Assembly: GCA_963827785.1 (NCBI GenBank)
Contig: CAWHCT010000015.1
Span: forward strand, 122,296 to 186,295
Length of the DNA stretch: 64,000 bases
Direction: 5' to 3'
Origin: Site-B1 sp963827785
Lineage (GTDB): Bacteria; Bacteroidota; Bacteroidia; Flavobacteriales; Flavobacteriaceae
Each line of letters begins with the position of its first letter. Position 1 is the stretch's first letter. A program made the position numbers and the translations under genes. The notes under the pieces were generated by a model. It saw only the letters and a program-made list of their open reading frames with translations, was not told where the DNA came from and ran no database searches. Of the stretch, positions 16,141-25,340 are shown piece after piece.

Positions 16141-18903
16141 ATGGATAAGTATTCTTTTTTAAACGCCGCACATACGTCATATTTTGCCGAATTGTATGAC
16201 CAATACCTTCAAGATCCAGATTCAGTTGAACCAAGTTGGAGAGCATTTTTCCAGGGTTACGATTTTGGAACTGATAACTATGGATTGGATGGCGAGATCG
16301 CAGAAGGTGTAAGTACTCAGATTCCGGAACATGTTCTTAAAGAATTTCAGGTTATCAATCTGATTGATGGTTACAGAACTAGAGGACATTTATTCACAAA
16401 GACAAATCCTGTAAGGAATAGAAGAAAATATGAACCTTCTCTGGATTTGGAAAATTTCGGATTATCAAATGAGGACCTAAATACTGTTTTTAATGCAGGT
16501 GAAATTTTAGGGATTGGTCCTCAAACTCTGGAAGAGATTAGGAAACATTTAGAGAATATTTATTGTGATGCCATTGGTGCAGAATATATGTATATAAGAA
16601 AGCCTGATGAAAGACAATGGATTCAGGACAGATTGAATAAAAATGATAATCACCCAACTTTCACAGCTGAACAAAAAAAGCATATTTTAAAAAAATTGAA
16701 TGAAGCGGTTTCATTCGAAAATTTTCTGCATACAAAGTACGTTGGACAAAAGCGGTTCTCGCTGGAAGGAGGAGAGACTTTAATTCCTGCAATAGATGCA
16801 GTTATTGAGCGTGCAGCTGGCCACTATGGAGTTAAGGAATTTGTCATGGGAATGGCACATAGGGGGAGATTAAATACACTTACAAATATTTTTGGAAAAT
16901 CAGCTAAGGATATATTTAGCGAGTTTGATGGAAAGGATTATGAACTGGAAGAATTTGATGGGGATGTTAAATATCATTTAGGGTGGACAAGTAATCGTGT
17001 CACAGACAATGGAAACCAGATCAACCTGAATATTGCACCAAACCCATCACACCTGGAGACTGTTGGAGGAGTTGTAGAAGGTATTACTCGAGCGAAACAA
17101 GATAAATACTATCCAAACGATTTTAGCAAAGTACTGCCGATAATTGTACATGGAGATGCCGCCATTGCAGGACAAGGCGTTGTTTATGAAGTAGTACAGA
17201 TGGCAAAATTGGATGGATATAAAACAAATGGCACTATTCATATTGTTGTAAACAACCAAATTGGATTTACAACCAATTACCTTGATGCGCGTTCCAGCAC
17301 TTATTGTACCGATGTTGGAAAAGTCACCTTATCTCCGGTAATGCATGTCAACGCTGATGATGCCGAAGCTGTTATTCATGCCGTATTGTTTGCATTAGAC
17401 TTTAGAATGCAATTCCAGCGTGATGTATTTATTGATTTGCTTGGCTATAGAAAATATGGACATAATGAAGGTGATGAGCCTAGATTTACCCAGCCTGTAT
17501 TGTATAAGGTTATTGCAAAACACAGAAATCCAAGAGATATTTATGCGGAGAAATTATTGGCAGAAGGTATTATAAATGAAGATTATGTAAGTCAACTTGA
17601 AGAGCAGTACAAAGCATCTTTAGAAGAGAAATTAGAAGATTCAAGGAAAGAAGATAAAACTATTATAACACCATTTATGCAGGGAGAATGGACCGCTTTC
17701 AATCGTGCCAAACTTCCAGAAATGATGATCCCTATTGATACAACTTACCCAATAGAGAAGCTTAAGAATATAACAGATATCATTTCAAGTTTACCGAAGG
17801 ATAAGAAATTCATCCGTAAAATAGAACGATTGGTTGAATCCAGGAAGATCATGTTTGATGAAGATAAATTGGATTGGTCCATGGGTGAACATTTGGCCTA
17901 TGGAACATTGCTTGAAGAAGGATTTGATATCCGTATCTCTGGTCAGGATGTGGAGCGAGGAACCTTTTCGCACAGACATGCAGTGGTAAAAGTTGAGGAT
18001 AGTGAAGAAGAGGTTATACTTTTAGATCATATCAGTTCAAATCAAGGAAAATTCTCCATTTACAATTCCTTATTGTCTGAATATGGCGTGGTAGGTTTTG
18101 ATTATGGGTATGCGATGGCAAATCCTAATGTGCTGACCATCTGGGAAGCTCAATTCGGAGATTTTAGCAATGGTGCTCAAATTATGATTGACCAATACAT
18201 TTCTGCTGGTGAGGACAAATGGAAAACTCAAAACGGATTGGTTATGTTATTACCACATGGCTATGAAGGACAAGGAGCAGAGCATTCATCAGCAAGAATG
18301 GAGAGGTACTTGCAATTATGCGCTGTTGATAATATGTTTGTAGCCAATTGTACAACACCGGCCAATATGTTTCATATTTTAAGACGGCAGATGAAATCAA
18401 CATATCGCAAGCCACTTATAATTTTCACTCCTAAAAGTTTGCTTCGACATCCAAAGGCTGTTTCAACAGTCGATGAATTTGCAAATGGACAATTTCAATC
18501 TGTTATTGATGATTCATCTGTTGATGTAAAGAAAATAAAAACACTTGTTTTTGTTTGTGGCAAATTTTATTATGATTTGTTAGAAGAAAGGGAAAATCTT
18601 AATAGACGAGATATCGCTTTTGTGAGAGTAGAACAATTATTTCCGCTTCCTGCAGAAGAAATAAGAAATATTTTAACCAAGTATAAACACGTTGAAGATG
18701 TAGTTTGGGCACAAGAGGAACCAAAAAACATGGGAGCATACAGCTTCTTACTCATGAATTTGGATGAAGTTAAGACTTTTAGGATCGCTTCAAGAAGACC
18801 TTATGGTTCACCGGCTGCAGGCAGTTCTACCAGGTCAAAAAGAAGACATAAAGAAGTCATAGATTATGTATTTGATAAAACAAAAGATAACCAACGAAAA
18901 TAA
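16141..18903 (+). CDS. sucA: 2-oxoglutarate dehydrogenase E1 component
   Basis: A 920-aa thiamine-diphosphate enzyme that decarboxylates 2-oxoglutarate in the TCA cycle and passes succinyl to the E2 lipoyl arm. The N-terminus (SFLNAAHTSYFAELYDQYLQDPDSVEPSWRAFFQGY) is the E1o E2-binding segment. The ThDP region includes MGMAHRGRLN and HGDAAIAGQGVVYE...NNQIGFTT, and the transketolase-like half has LLPHGYEGQGAEHSSARMERYLQLC. Length matches the family (about 900-940). Followed 23 bases later by sucB. Confidence 0.97.
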   Translation: MDKYSFLNAAHTSYFAELYDQYLQDPDSVEPSWRAFFQGYDFGTDNYGLDGEIAEGVSTQIPEHVLKEFQVINLIDGYRTRGHLFTKTNPVRNRRKYEPSLDLENFGLSNEDLNTVFNAGEILGIGPQTLEEIRKHLENIYCDAIGAEYMYIRKPDERQWIQDRLNKNDNHPTFTAEQKKHILKKLNEAVSFENFLHTKYVGQKRFSLEGGETLIPAIDAVIERAAGHYGVKEFVMGMAHRGRLNTLTNIFGKSAKDIFSEFDGKDYELEEFDGDVKYHLGWTSNRVTDNGNQINLNIAPNPSHLETVGGVVEGITRAKQDKYYPNDFSKVLPIIVHGDAAIAGQGVVYEVVQMAKLDGYKTNGTIHIVVNNQIGFTTNYLDARSSTYCTDVGKVTLSPVMHVNADDAEAVIHAVLFALDFRMQFQRDVFIDLLGYRKYGHNEGDEPRFTQPVLYKVIAKHRNPRDIYAEKLLAEGIINEDYVSQLEEQYKASLEEKLEDSRKEDKTIITPFMQGEWTAFNRAKLPEMMIPIDTTYPIEKLKNITDIISSLPKDKKFIRKIERLVESRKIMFDEDKLDWSMGEHLAYGTLLEEGFDIRISGQDVERGTFSHRHAVVKVEDSEEEVILLDHISSNQGKFSIYNSLLSEYGVVGFDYGYAMANPNVLTIWEAQFGDFSNGAQIMIDQYISAGEDKWKTQNGLVMLLPHGYEGQGAEHSSARMERYLQLCAVDNMFVANCTTPANMFHILRRQMKSTYRKPLIIFTPKSLLRHPKAVSTVDEFANGQFQSVIDDSSVDVKKIKTLVFVCGKFYYDLLEERENLNRRDIAFVRVEQLFPLPAEEIRNILTKYKHVEDVVWAQEEPKNMGAYSFLLMNLDEVKTFRIASRRPYGSPAAGSSTRSKRRHKEVIDYVFDKTKDNQRK

Positions 18904-18926
18904 AAGTATACTAAAATAAAAAGAGC

Positions 18927-20153
18927 ATGATTTTAGAAATGAAAGTTCCTTCACCGGGAGAATCCATAACAGAAGTTGAAATCGCAGCTTGGCTAGTAGA
19001 GGATGGAGATTATGTTGAAAAGGATCAGGCCATAGCCGAGGTGGATAGTGACAAGGCAACCCTTGAACTTCCTGCTGAAGCAAGTGGTACAATTACTTTA
19101 AAGGCAGAAGAAGGAGATGCGGTTGAGGTTGGAGCAGTGGTGTGCTTAATTGATACAAGCGCAGAAAAACCGCAAGGAGAAACTCAAACAAACCAAGTTA
19201 AAAAAGAAGAAGCTCTGAAGCCTGAATCAGTCACTTCGAGTGCTTCAGAGAAGCCTCAAGATTCAGCAACATATGCTACAGGAAGCGCAAGTCCTGCAGC
19301 TAAAAAGATATTAGATGAAAAAGGGATATCCTCAAGTGAAATCAAAGGTACGGGAAGAGATGGTCGTATTACAAAAGACGATGCTGTAAATGCTGTACCA
19401 TCAATGGGTGAGGCAATTAATGTTGAAGGGCGAGGAGTAAAAAGATCTAAGTTATCGCTTTTGCGTCGTAAAGTAGCAGAAAGACTGGTGGAAGCTAAGA
19501 ACACCACTGCGATGCTTACTACTTTTAATGAGGTAGATATGTCACCAATATTCGCATTGAGAAAAGAATATAAAGAAACGTTTAAGGAAAAACATGGTGT
19601 TAGTTTAGGGTTCATGTCCTTTTTTACTTTGGCTGTGGTTAGAGCATTAAAAGAATTTCCGGCTGTTAATTCAATGATAGATGGAAAAGAAATGTTGACC
19701 TATGATTTCTGTGATATAAGTATAGCTGTTTCAGGGCCAAAAGGATTAATGGTTCCGGTAATCAGAAATGCTGAAAAATTAAGTTTTAAAGGCGTAGAAT
19801 CAGAAGTAAAAAGATTGGCTATTCGTGCGCGGGACGGACAAATAACTGTAGATGAAATGACAGGAGGGACTTTCACTATTTCTAATGGAGGTGTATTTGG
19901 TAGTATGTTGTCAACCCCAATTATCAATCCGCCACAAAGTGGCATTTTAGGCATGCATAACATTGTTGAAAGACCAGTTGCAGTTAATGGCAAAGTAGAA
20001 ATCAGACCGATTATGTATGTTGCTTTATCCTATGACCACAGAATAATAGACGGTAAAGAAAGTGTTGGATTTTTAGTAGCAGTCAAAGAAGCATTAGAGA
20101 ATCCTGTTGAGCTCTTAATGAATAACGATGTTAAAAAAGCCTTAGAGCTTTAA
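18927..20153 (+). CDS. sucB: Dihydrolipoyllysine succinyltransferase (E2 of 2-oxoglutarate dehydrogenase)
   Basis: A 408-aa E2: one N-terminal lipoyl domain (lysine in EVDSDKATLELPAEASG, about residue 43), an Ala/Ser/Pro/Glu-rich linker, an E3-binding domain (ASPAAKKILDEKGISSSEIKGTGRDGRITKDD) and the acyltransferase core with the catalytic SYDHRIIDGKE near the C-terminus. Co-transcribed with sucA and followed by a strong terminator. The E3 subunit is not in the window. Confidence 0.97.
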   Translation: MILEMKVPSPGESITEVEIAAWLVEDGDYVEKDQAIAEVDSDKATLELPAEASGTITLKAEEGDAVEVGAVVCLIDTSAEKPQGETQTNQVKKEEALKPESVTSSASEKPQDSATYATGSASPAAKKILDEKGISSSEIKGTGRDGRITKDDAVNAVPSMGEAINVEGRGVKRSKLSLLRRKVAERLVEAKNTTAMLTTFNEVDMSPIFALRKEYKETFKEKHGVSLGFMSFFTLAVVRALKEFPAVNSMIDGKEMLTYDFCDISIAVSGPKGLMVPVIRNAEKLSFKGVESEVKRLAIRARDGQITVDEMTGGTFTISNGGVFGSMLSTPIINPPQSGILGMHNIVERPVAVNGKVEIRPIMYVALSYDHRIIDGKESVGFLVAVKEALENPVELLMNNDVKKALEL

Positions 20154-20173
20154 ACCGTTTACTTTTATAATTC

Positions 20174-20204
20174 AAAAGCGCAACTTTTTAAGGTTGCGCT
20201 TTTT
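20174..20204 (+). terminator. Rho-independent terminator after sucAB
   Basis: Perfect stem AAAAGCGCAAC / GTTGCGCTTTT with an 8-base loop and a T-run, 20 bases after the sucB stop. The flanking A-run makes it potentially active from both sides. Confidence 0.85.
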
Positions 20205-20374
20205 CTATATTGTCATGGAGAAATATGTTTGCTAATTATTAAGTGTTATTACAAAAGTAGAAATCCTAAAAAGATAATATCAACCTACTCTTCCATGACG
20301 CCATAATGTACTGACTAATAGCTCGATTAAAGTAAGAAGTACAAATGAAATAATAAATGATATCCGTCATACTT

Positions 20375-20818
20375 TTAATTTAATTTCAAATACAAGTATT
20401 TCCTATTATAGTCAATGATTGCCTTTCCTTTTTTCAGGATATCGGCACCTATTATTCCATCTACAGGTTTGGATTTATGCTTTACTAAAGCTGTATTTAC
20501 ATGTGTAAGATTAAATAATATCAAAGCCAACTTATCATTTCGCCACTTTCCTATTTTTATTTTATTTTTTTCTGATAGTTTGGTTTCCATGTCTGTAGCT
20601 CCTGCGCCCGCAGCTTTAATTTCAGAATCTTCGGTATCTAGATTGAAATGGTCTACCGATTCAAAACCTACACAAGAATTGGAAGCACCGGTGTCCAATA
20701 TAAATAATCCTTTTACACCATTTATGGTTGCTCGTATTTCAAAGTGATTCGTTTTAGTTAAATGTAATTTTGTTCTGGTGTAACCCCTTTCAGTCAGGAA
20801 GGAATGTAAGGTATTCAT
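20375..20818 (-). CDS. Retropepsin-like aspartic protease domain protein
   Basis: A 147-aa protein with the single active-site motif FILDTGASNSCVG (about residue 40) and a second hydrophobic-Gly block VDGIIGADILKKGKAIIDYNRKYLYL, as in clan AA retroviral-type proteases that act as homodimers. No signal peptide is evident. It is divergent from tatD, with 49 bases between the starts. Substrate unknown. Confidence 0.85.
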   Translation of the reverse strand: MNTLHSFLTERGYTRTKLHLTKTNHFEIRATINGVKGLFILDTGASNSCVGFESVDHFNLDTEDSEIKAAGAGATDMETKLSEKNKIKIGKWRNDKLALILFNLTHVNTALVKHKSKPVDGIIGADILKKGKAIIDYNRKYLYLKLN

Positions 20819-20829
20819 GTTCTTTTATT

Positions 20830-20863
20830 TTTGCTAATATAAGGACTAAATAATCTATTTTTG
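20830..20863 (+). promoter_or_regulatory. Promoter of tatD-ansA
   Basis: TTTG (20830-20833), 22-base spacer, TATTTTTG (20856-20863), then the tatD ATG only 4 bases later. Start of transcription would fall at or next to the ATG, implying leaderless mRNA. Confidence 0.5.
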
Positions 20864-20867
20864 CAAT

Positions 20868-21635
20868 ATGGTTATTACAGATACTCACACCCATTTATAT
20901 AGTGAAGCTTTTGACGAGGACAGAAGTGAAATGATGCAACGTGCTTTAGATGCTGATGTTAGACGTTTTTTTGTTCCTGCAATCGATTCGACCTATACTG
21001 AATCCATGCTGCAATTGCAAAAAGAATATCCCGATAATATTTTTTTAATGATGGGTTTACATCCCACTCATGTTAAGGAGAATTATATGGATGAACTTAA
21101 GCATCTTGAGGATATGTTAGCCAAACACAAATTTTATGCAGTTGGTGAGACAGGAATTGACCTCTATTGGGATAAATCAACCCTTGAAATTCAAAAAAAA
21201 GCATTCAAATATCAAATTAAGTTGGCAAAGCAATACGAACTGCCTATCGTTATTCATTGCAGGGACTCCTTCAATGAAATATTTGAAGTGCTTGAAGAGG
21301 AGAAGGGAAGTGATCTATTCGGAATATTTCATTGTTTTACGGGCACGATCGATCAGGCTAAAAAAGCCATATCATATAATATGAAACTTGGAATAGGAGG
21401 AGTTGTAACCTTTAAAAACGGGAAAATAGATCAGTTTCTGAAGGAGATTGATTTAGAGCATATCGTATTAGAAACAGATTCACCGTATTTATCACCAACT
21501 CCTTTTAGGGGAAAGCGTAATGAAAGTGCTTATATTAGGAATGTGATAAAAAAAGTTTCGGAAATATATGGGGTTTCGGAAGAAAAGATAGCTGAGGTCA
21601 CCACTCAAAATAGTAAAGAAATATTTTCAACATAA
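20868..21635 (+). CDS. tatD: TatD-family metal-dependent hydrolase (DNase)
   Basis: A 255-aa TIM-barrel hydrolase with the metal-binding residues of the family: DTHTHLYSEAF at the N-terminus, the glutamate in AVGETGIDLYWD, IVIHCRDSF, IFHCFTGT and the C-terminal LETDSPYLSP. TatD proteins are 3'-5' exonucleases or DNases acting in DNA repair. It is followed 2 bases later by the asparaginase gene, so the two are co-transcribed. Confidence 0.94.
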   Translation: MVITDTHTHLYSEAFDEDRSEMMQRALDADVRRFFVPAIDSTYTESMLQLQKEYPDNIFLMMGLHPTHVKENYMDELKHLEDMLAKHKFYAVGETGIDLYWDKSTLEIQKKAFKYQIKLAKQYELPIVIHCRDSFNEIFEVLEEEKGSDLFGIFHCFTGTIDQAKKAISYNMKLGIGGVVTFKNGKIDQFLKEIDLEHIVLETDSPYLSPTPFRGKRNESAYIRNVIKKVSEIYGVSEEKIAEVTTQNSKEIFST

Positions 21636-21637
21636 CT

Positions 21638-22666
21638 ATGTCAAGAAAGGCTAAAATAATATTGATCTACACGGGTGGGACCATTGGTATGATGAAGGAT
21701 CCTGAAACAGGAAGTTTAAAACCATTCGATTTTGATAATCTGCTGGAAAAAATACCGGAACTAAAACTTTTGGATTGCAGTATTGAGACAATTTCTTTTA
21801 AAAATCCAATAGATTCAAGTGAAATGAATCCGGATTACTGGGTACAAATAGCAGAAATCATAGAAGAGAATTATGACGACAATGATGGATTCGTAGTTCT
21901 ACATGGGAGTGATACCATGAGCTATTCTGCATCTGCATTGAGTTTTATGCTGGAAAATTTGGCCAAACCTGTAGTGTTTACAGGCTCACAACTTCCAATA
22001 GGGGATCTGCGAACTGATGCTAAGGAAAATCTAATTACAGCAATACAAATTGCTTCTTTAGTGGAAAAAGATAAGCCAGTAATAAAAGAAGTTTGTTTAT
22101 ATTTTGAGTATAAATTGTATCGAGGGAATAGGACCACTAAAATAAATGCTGAACATTTTAAGGCATTTGCATCACTCAATTATCCGGAATTGTTAGAATC
22201 TGGCGTTCATTTAAAAGTAAACACTCAATATTTACTTCGTTCTAATTCAAAGAAAAAATTACAAGTGCATAAAGAAATGTGTACAGATATTGCACTTATT
22301 AAATTATTCCCCGGAATTTCTGATAGTGTAATAGAAACTATTTTAAGTTCGCCTAAATTAAAGGGAGTCATTTTAGAAACCTTTGGAGCCGGTAACACTT
22401 CGACCAATAAATCATTTTTAAACATTTTAAAGGGAGCTATAGATAAAGGAATTCCAATTATAAATATAACTCAATGTCCGGGAGGAAGTGTATTGCTTGG
22501 CAAGTATGAGTCCAGTGTGGAATTAAAAAAAATAGGTATTATCTCCGGAAAAGATATCACTACGGAGTCTGCCGTGACTAAATTGATGTATTTGTTAGGG
22601 TCAAAAGTTTCACCAAAAGTTTTGAAAACAATATTTGAAACATCCATAAGAGGAGAAATAACTTAA
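21638..22666 (+). CDS. ansA: Type I L-asparaginase (cytoplasmic)
   Basis: A 342-aa enzyme that hydrolyses asparagine to aspartate and ammonia. First catalytic threonine in ILIYTGGTIGMM (about residue 14) and the second motif VVLHGSDTMSYSASALSFML (about residue 90). There is no signal peptide, as expected for the type I cytoplasmic form. The C-terminal domain has the allosteric-type GAGNTSTNKSFL segment. Second gene of the tatD operon. Confidence 0.94.
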   Translation: MSRKAKIILIYTGGTIGMMKDPETGSLKPFDFDNLLEKIPELKLLDCSIETISFKNPIDSSEMNPDYWVQIAEIIEENYDDNDGFVVLHGSDTMSYSASALSFMLENLAKPVVFTGSQLPIGDLRTDAKENLITAIQIASLVEKDKPVIKEVCLYFEYKLYRGNRTTKINAEHFKAFASLNYPELLESGVHLKVNTQYLLRSNSKKKLQVHKEMCTDIALIKLFPGISDSVIETILSSPKLKGVILETFGAGNTSTNKSFLNILKGAIDKGIPIINITQCPGGSVLLGKYESSVELKKIGIISGKDITTESAVTKLMYLLGSKVSPKVLKTIFETSIRGEIT

Positions 22667-22744
22667 ATTAAACGCAAAATATTTCACGGTTTAAAGATTT
22701 TTTTGTTATTTGAACTCCTGTAATTTATTTTAAGATAGATTTAC

Positions 22745-22832
22745 AGAGAGGTGGCCGAGTGGTCGAAGGCGCACGCCTGGAAAGTGTGTATACGCCAAAA
22801 GCGTATCGAGGGTTCGAATCCCTTCCTCTCTG
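22745..22832 (+). tRNA. tRNA-Ser (anticodon GGA)
   Basis: An 88-nt class II tRNA: acceptor stem AGAGAGG / CCTCTCT, D-arm GGCCGAGTGGTCGAAGGC, anticodon loop CTGGAAA (anticodon GGA), a long variable arm (TATACGCC...GGCGTA-like pairing) and T-loop GGTTCGAATCC. Discriminator G, as needed for serine. The 3' CCA is not encoded (the sequence continues CATT). Confidence 0.96.
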
Positions 22833-22906
22833 CATTATTTTTTAAGTTTAATTACATTTTTTTTATATCTTTAACATATTAACTAATTAAATTAAGATCA
22901 AGAACG

Positions 22907-23695
22907 ATGAAAAGATTATTTTCTATTCTAGCTATTGCTAGTATTATGGCATTTGGAAGTGTAAATGCGTCAACCGCTTTAAGCACTTCTACAGTTGCAA
23001 CGACAATTGCAACAACAATTCAAGATGATGATTCCGAAGCTGCACCTGCAGAATCACTGGGATTCCACCAAGAATTAAAAAAGCGATTTATTGAAGGAGG
23101 TCCTGGATTTATGGGAATTGTATTATTGTGTTTAATTCTTGGATTAGCAATTGCTATTGAAAGAATTATCTTTTTAAACCTTTCATCTACAAACACTAAA
23201 AAGTTAACTTCAAGTGTGGAAGAAGCTTTAAAGTCTGGTGGTGTTGATGCAGCAAAAGAAGTTTGTCGCAATACTAGAGGACCAGTAGCTTCCATTTTCT
23301 ATCAAGGTTTAGATAGAATTGAAACTGAAGGTCTAGATGCTGCCGAAAAAGCAGTTGTTGCCTACGGAGGAGTTCAAATGGGACAACTTGAGAAAAATGT
23401 ATCCTGGATATCCTTATTTATAGCATTGGCACCGATGCTTGGTTTCATGGGAACGGTTATTGGTATGATTCAGGCCTTTGATAAAATTGAAGCAGCAGGA
23501 GACATGCAGCCATCGCTTGTGGCAGGAGGTATTAAAGTAGCACTTCTTACTACAGTATTTGGACTTATTGTGGCTATTATTCTTCAGATTTTCTACAACT
23601 ATATTATTGCTAAAATTGACAGTATTGTTAATGATATGGAAGATGCTTCTATATCATTGGTTGATATGTTGATTTTAAATAAAATACATAAGTAA
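22907..23695 (+). CDS. exbB: ExbB/TolQ/MotA-family proton channel subunit
   Basis: A 262-aa protein with an N-terminal hydrophobic signal segment, a Ser/Thr/Glu-rich linker and three membrane helices (about residues 70-90, 165-185 and 205-230) with the family motif APMLGFMGTVIGMIQAF. It forms the proton channel that energises TonB-dependent transport together with the two ExbD proteins downstream. First gene of a four-gene set exbB-x-exbD-exbD that is common in Bacteroidetes. Confidence 0.92.
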   Translation: MKRLFSILAIASIMAFGSVNASTALSTSTVATTIATTIQDDDSEAAPAESLGFHQELKKRFIEGGPGFMGIVLLCLILGLAIAIERIIFLNLSSTNTKKLTSSVEEALKSGGVDAAKEVCRNTRGPVASIFYQGLDRIETEGLDAAEKAVVAYGGVQMGQLEKNVSWISLFIALAPMLGFMGTVIGMIQAFDKIEAAGDMQPSLVAGGIKVALLTTVFGLIVAIILQIFYNYIIAKIDSIVNDMEDASISLVDMLILNKIHK

Positions 23696-23715
23696 TAGTT
23701 TAAAGAAGAAAAATT

Positions 23716-24132
23716 ATGGGTTTATATAAAGTATTAAGAATTGTAGCCTTGATCCTGGCACTTATCGGAGTTGCGTTTGCACTTATGGTAGCCGGTGGAT
23801 CTGAGGGTATGATCGATAATATGATGTATGTAGCATATTTGATACTAGCTATTGTTTTAGTACTTGTGTTATTTTACGTCATTAAAGGAGTATTTGCCGG
23901 AAATATTAAGAAGACATTACTATCCCTAGGAATATTCTTTGGGATTATAATTATATCTTACTTAATGTCTTCCGGAACGGATTTAAATTTGCAACCTTTT
24001 ATTGATAAAGGGCAAAATATAACTGAAGCTACTTCAAAGAAAGTAGGAGCTGGATTGTATACATTTTATGCTTTAGGCGTTTTAGCTATTTTGTCTATGT
24101 TGTCTTCAGGGTTAACAAAAACAGGTAAATAA
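23716..24132 (+). CDS. Small membrane protein of the exbB-exbD cluster
   Basis: A 138-aa protein with four predicted membrane helices (about residues 6-26, 38-58, 71-90 and 113-131). It lies 20 bases after exbB and 3 bases before the first exbD, so it is part of the proton-channel operon. It has no motif I can name; a partner or stabiliser of the ExbB-ExbD complex is inference from position. Confidence 0.8.
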   Translation: MGLYKVLRIVALILALIGVAFALMVAGGSEGMIDNMMYVAYLILAIVLVLVLFYVIKGVFAGNIKKTLLSLGIFFGIIIISYLMSSGTDLNLQPFIDKGQNITEATSKKVGAGLYTFYALGVLAILSMLSSGLTKTGK

Positions 24133-24135
24133 ATT

Positions 24136-24753
24136 ATGGCAAAACGAGCAGCACCAGAAGTAAATGCAGGCTCCATGGCGGATATTGCCTTTCTGCTTTT
24201 GATTTTTTTCTTAGTTACTACAACTATCGAAAAAGATAAAGGTATACTAAGGAGTTTGCCACAGATTGAGCCGCCGTCTGATGATCCTGTAATTATCAAA
24301 CAAAAAAATCTATTTACAGTTCTTTTGAATAAAAATGACCAATTACTTGTAGAAGACGAACAAATGCAAGTAAAAAGTTTAAGGAAGGCTGCAATAGAAT
24401 TTTTAGATAATGGAGGAGGAACAGATGCCAATGGAAATAATTGTGATTACTGCCAGGGGAAAAGAGATCCGCAATCCTCGGATCATCCTGATAAGGCAAT
24501 CATCACTTTACAACATGACAGGGAAACCTCTTATGGGAAATACATCGAAGTTCAAAATGAACTAGTAGCAGCTTACAACGTTTTAAGGAATAGAGAAGCT
24601 AAAAGACTTTACAACACCACATTTACTAAAATGCTGGCCGATAAAGATGATGTTTACTACCAGGGAGATGTTGAAAAGCTTAAAGAGAGAATTGAGGTAA
24701 TTAAGAAATTATACCCACTCAAATTGTCTGAAGCAGAACCGAAGAGTAATTAA
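24136..24753 (+). CDS. exbD: ExbD/TolR-family protein (first copy)
   Basis: A 205-aa biopolymer transporter. The single N-terminal helix carries the conserved aspartate (NAGSMADIAFLLLIFFLVTTTIEKDKG, Asp near residue 15), the proton-relay residue of ExbD/TolR. The periplasmic part is longer than the classic 140 aa, with an inserted Cys pair (NNCDYCQGKRD) seen in Bacteroidetes versions. Works with ExbB and TonB. Confidence 0.92.
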   Translation: MAKRAAPEVNAGSMADIAFLLLIFFLVTTTIEKDKGILRSLPQIEPPSDDPVIIKQKNLFTVLLNKNDQLLVEDEQMQVKSLRKAAIEFLDNGGGTDANGNNCDYCQGKRDPQSSDHPDKAIITLQHDRETSYGKYIEVQNELVAAYNVLRNREAKRLYNTTFTKMLADKDDVYYQGDVEKLKERIEVIKKLYPLKLSEAEPKSN

Positions 24754-24771
24754 TTTTAACGAAAAGAAAGA

Positions 24772-25236
24772 ATGTCAAAATTTAAAAAGAAAACGGGTGG
24801 TGCATTACCACCAATTTCAACAGCATCTTTACCAGATATAGTATTCATGCTATTATTCTTTTTTATGGTTGCCACTGTAATGAGGGATACGAGCCTGATG
24901 ATAGAGAATAAATTACCATCTGCTGATCAGGTCGAGAAACTGGAAAAAGACAGGTCTATGTTTATATATGCAGGAAAGCCAAGTGCTCAATATAAAAATT
25001 TTGGAACAGAGGCAAGATTGCAGATAAATGATAAGTTTGCGGCACTTGAAAACGTACAGCCTGCAGTACAGGAAGCAAGAGCTGGTTTAAGACCCGAATT
25101 ACAAGATAGACTGGTAGTTGCTTTAAAAATAGATGAGAACACAAACGCAGGTTTAGTTTCTGATATCAAGCAAAAACTAAGAGAGATAAACGCTCTTAAA
25201 ATCATGTATATTACAAACGTTAAAAAAGCACAATAG
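24772..25236 (+). CDS. exbD: ExbD/TolR-family protein (second copy)
   Basis: A 154-aa protein with the same topology: a basic N-terminus, then a helix with the conserved Asp (STASLPDIVFMLLFFFMVATVMRD, Asp near residue 21) and a periplasmic domain ending DIKQKLREINALKIMYITNVKKAQ. It lies 18 bases after the first exbD. Two unequal ExbD proteins suggest a mixed ExbD dimer. Followed by a strong terminator. Confidence 0.92.
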   Translation: MSKFKKKTGGALPPISTASLPDIVFMLLFFFMVATVMRDTSLMIENKLPSADQVEKLEKDRSMFIYAGKPSAQYKNFGTEARLQINDKFAALENVQPAVQEARAGLRPELQDRLVVALKIDENTNAGLVSDIKQKLREINALKIMYITNVKKAQ

Positions 25237-25258
25237 CATTTCAAGAATCTTAATTTAT

Positions 25259-25289
25259 AAAAGCATTCCCGAAAAGGAATGCTTTTTTT
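25259..25289 (+). terminator. Rho-independent terminator after exbD
   Basis: Stem AAAAGCATTCC / GGAATGC with a short CGAAAA loop and a run of seven T, 22 bases after the stop of the second exbD. Confidence 0.85.
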
Positions 25290-25316
25290 ATGTAATAAAC
25301 TTTGTGCAATAAAAGT

Positions 25317-25324
25317 TATATTTG
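25317..25324 (+). promoter_or_regulatory. -7 box for porT
   Basis: TATATTTG fits TAnnTTTG, 16 bases before the chosen ATG at 25341. It supports the downstream start over the frame's first codon at 25302. No TTTG at the right -33 distance. Confidence 0.45.
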
Positions 25325-25340
25325 TCTTATATACTTTTTA

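Noticed and set aside
18835..19092. Minus-strand frame at the sucA-sucB junction
   Set aside because: It is antisense to two certain genes and has no features of its own.
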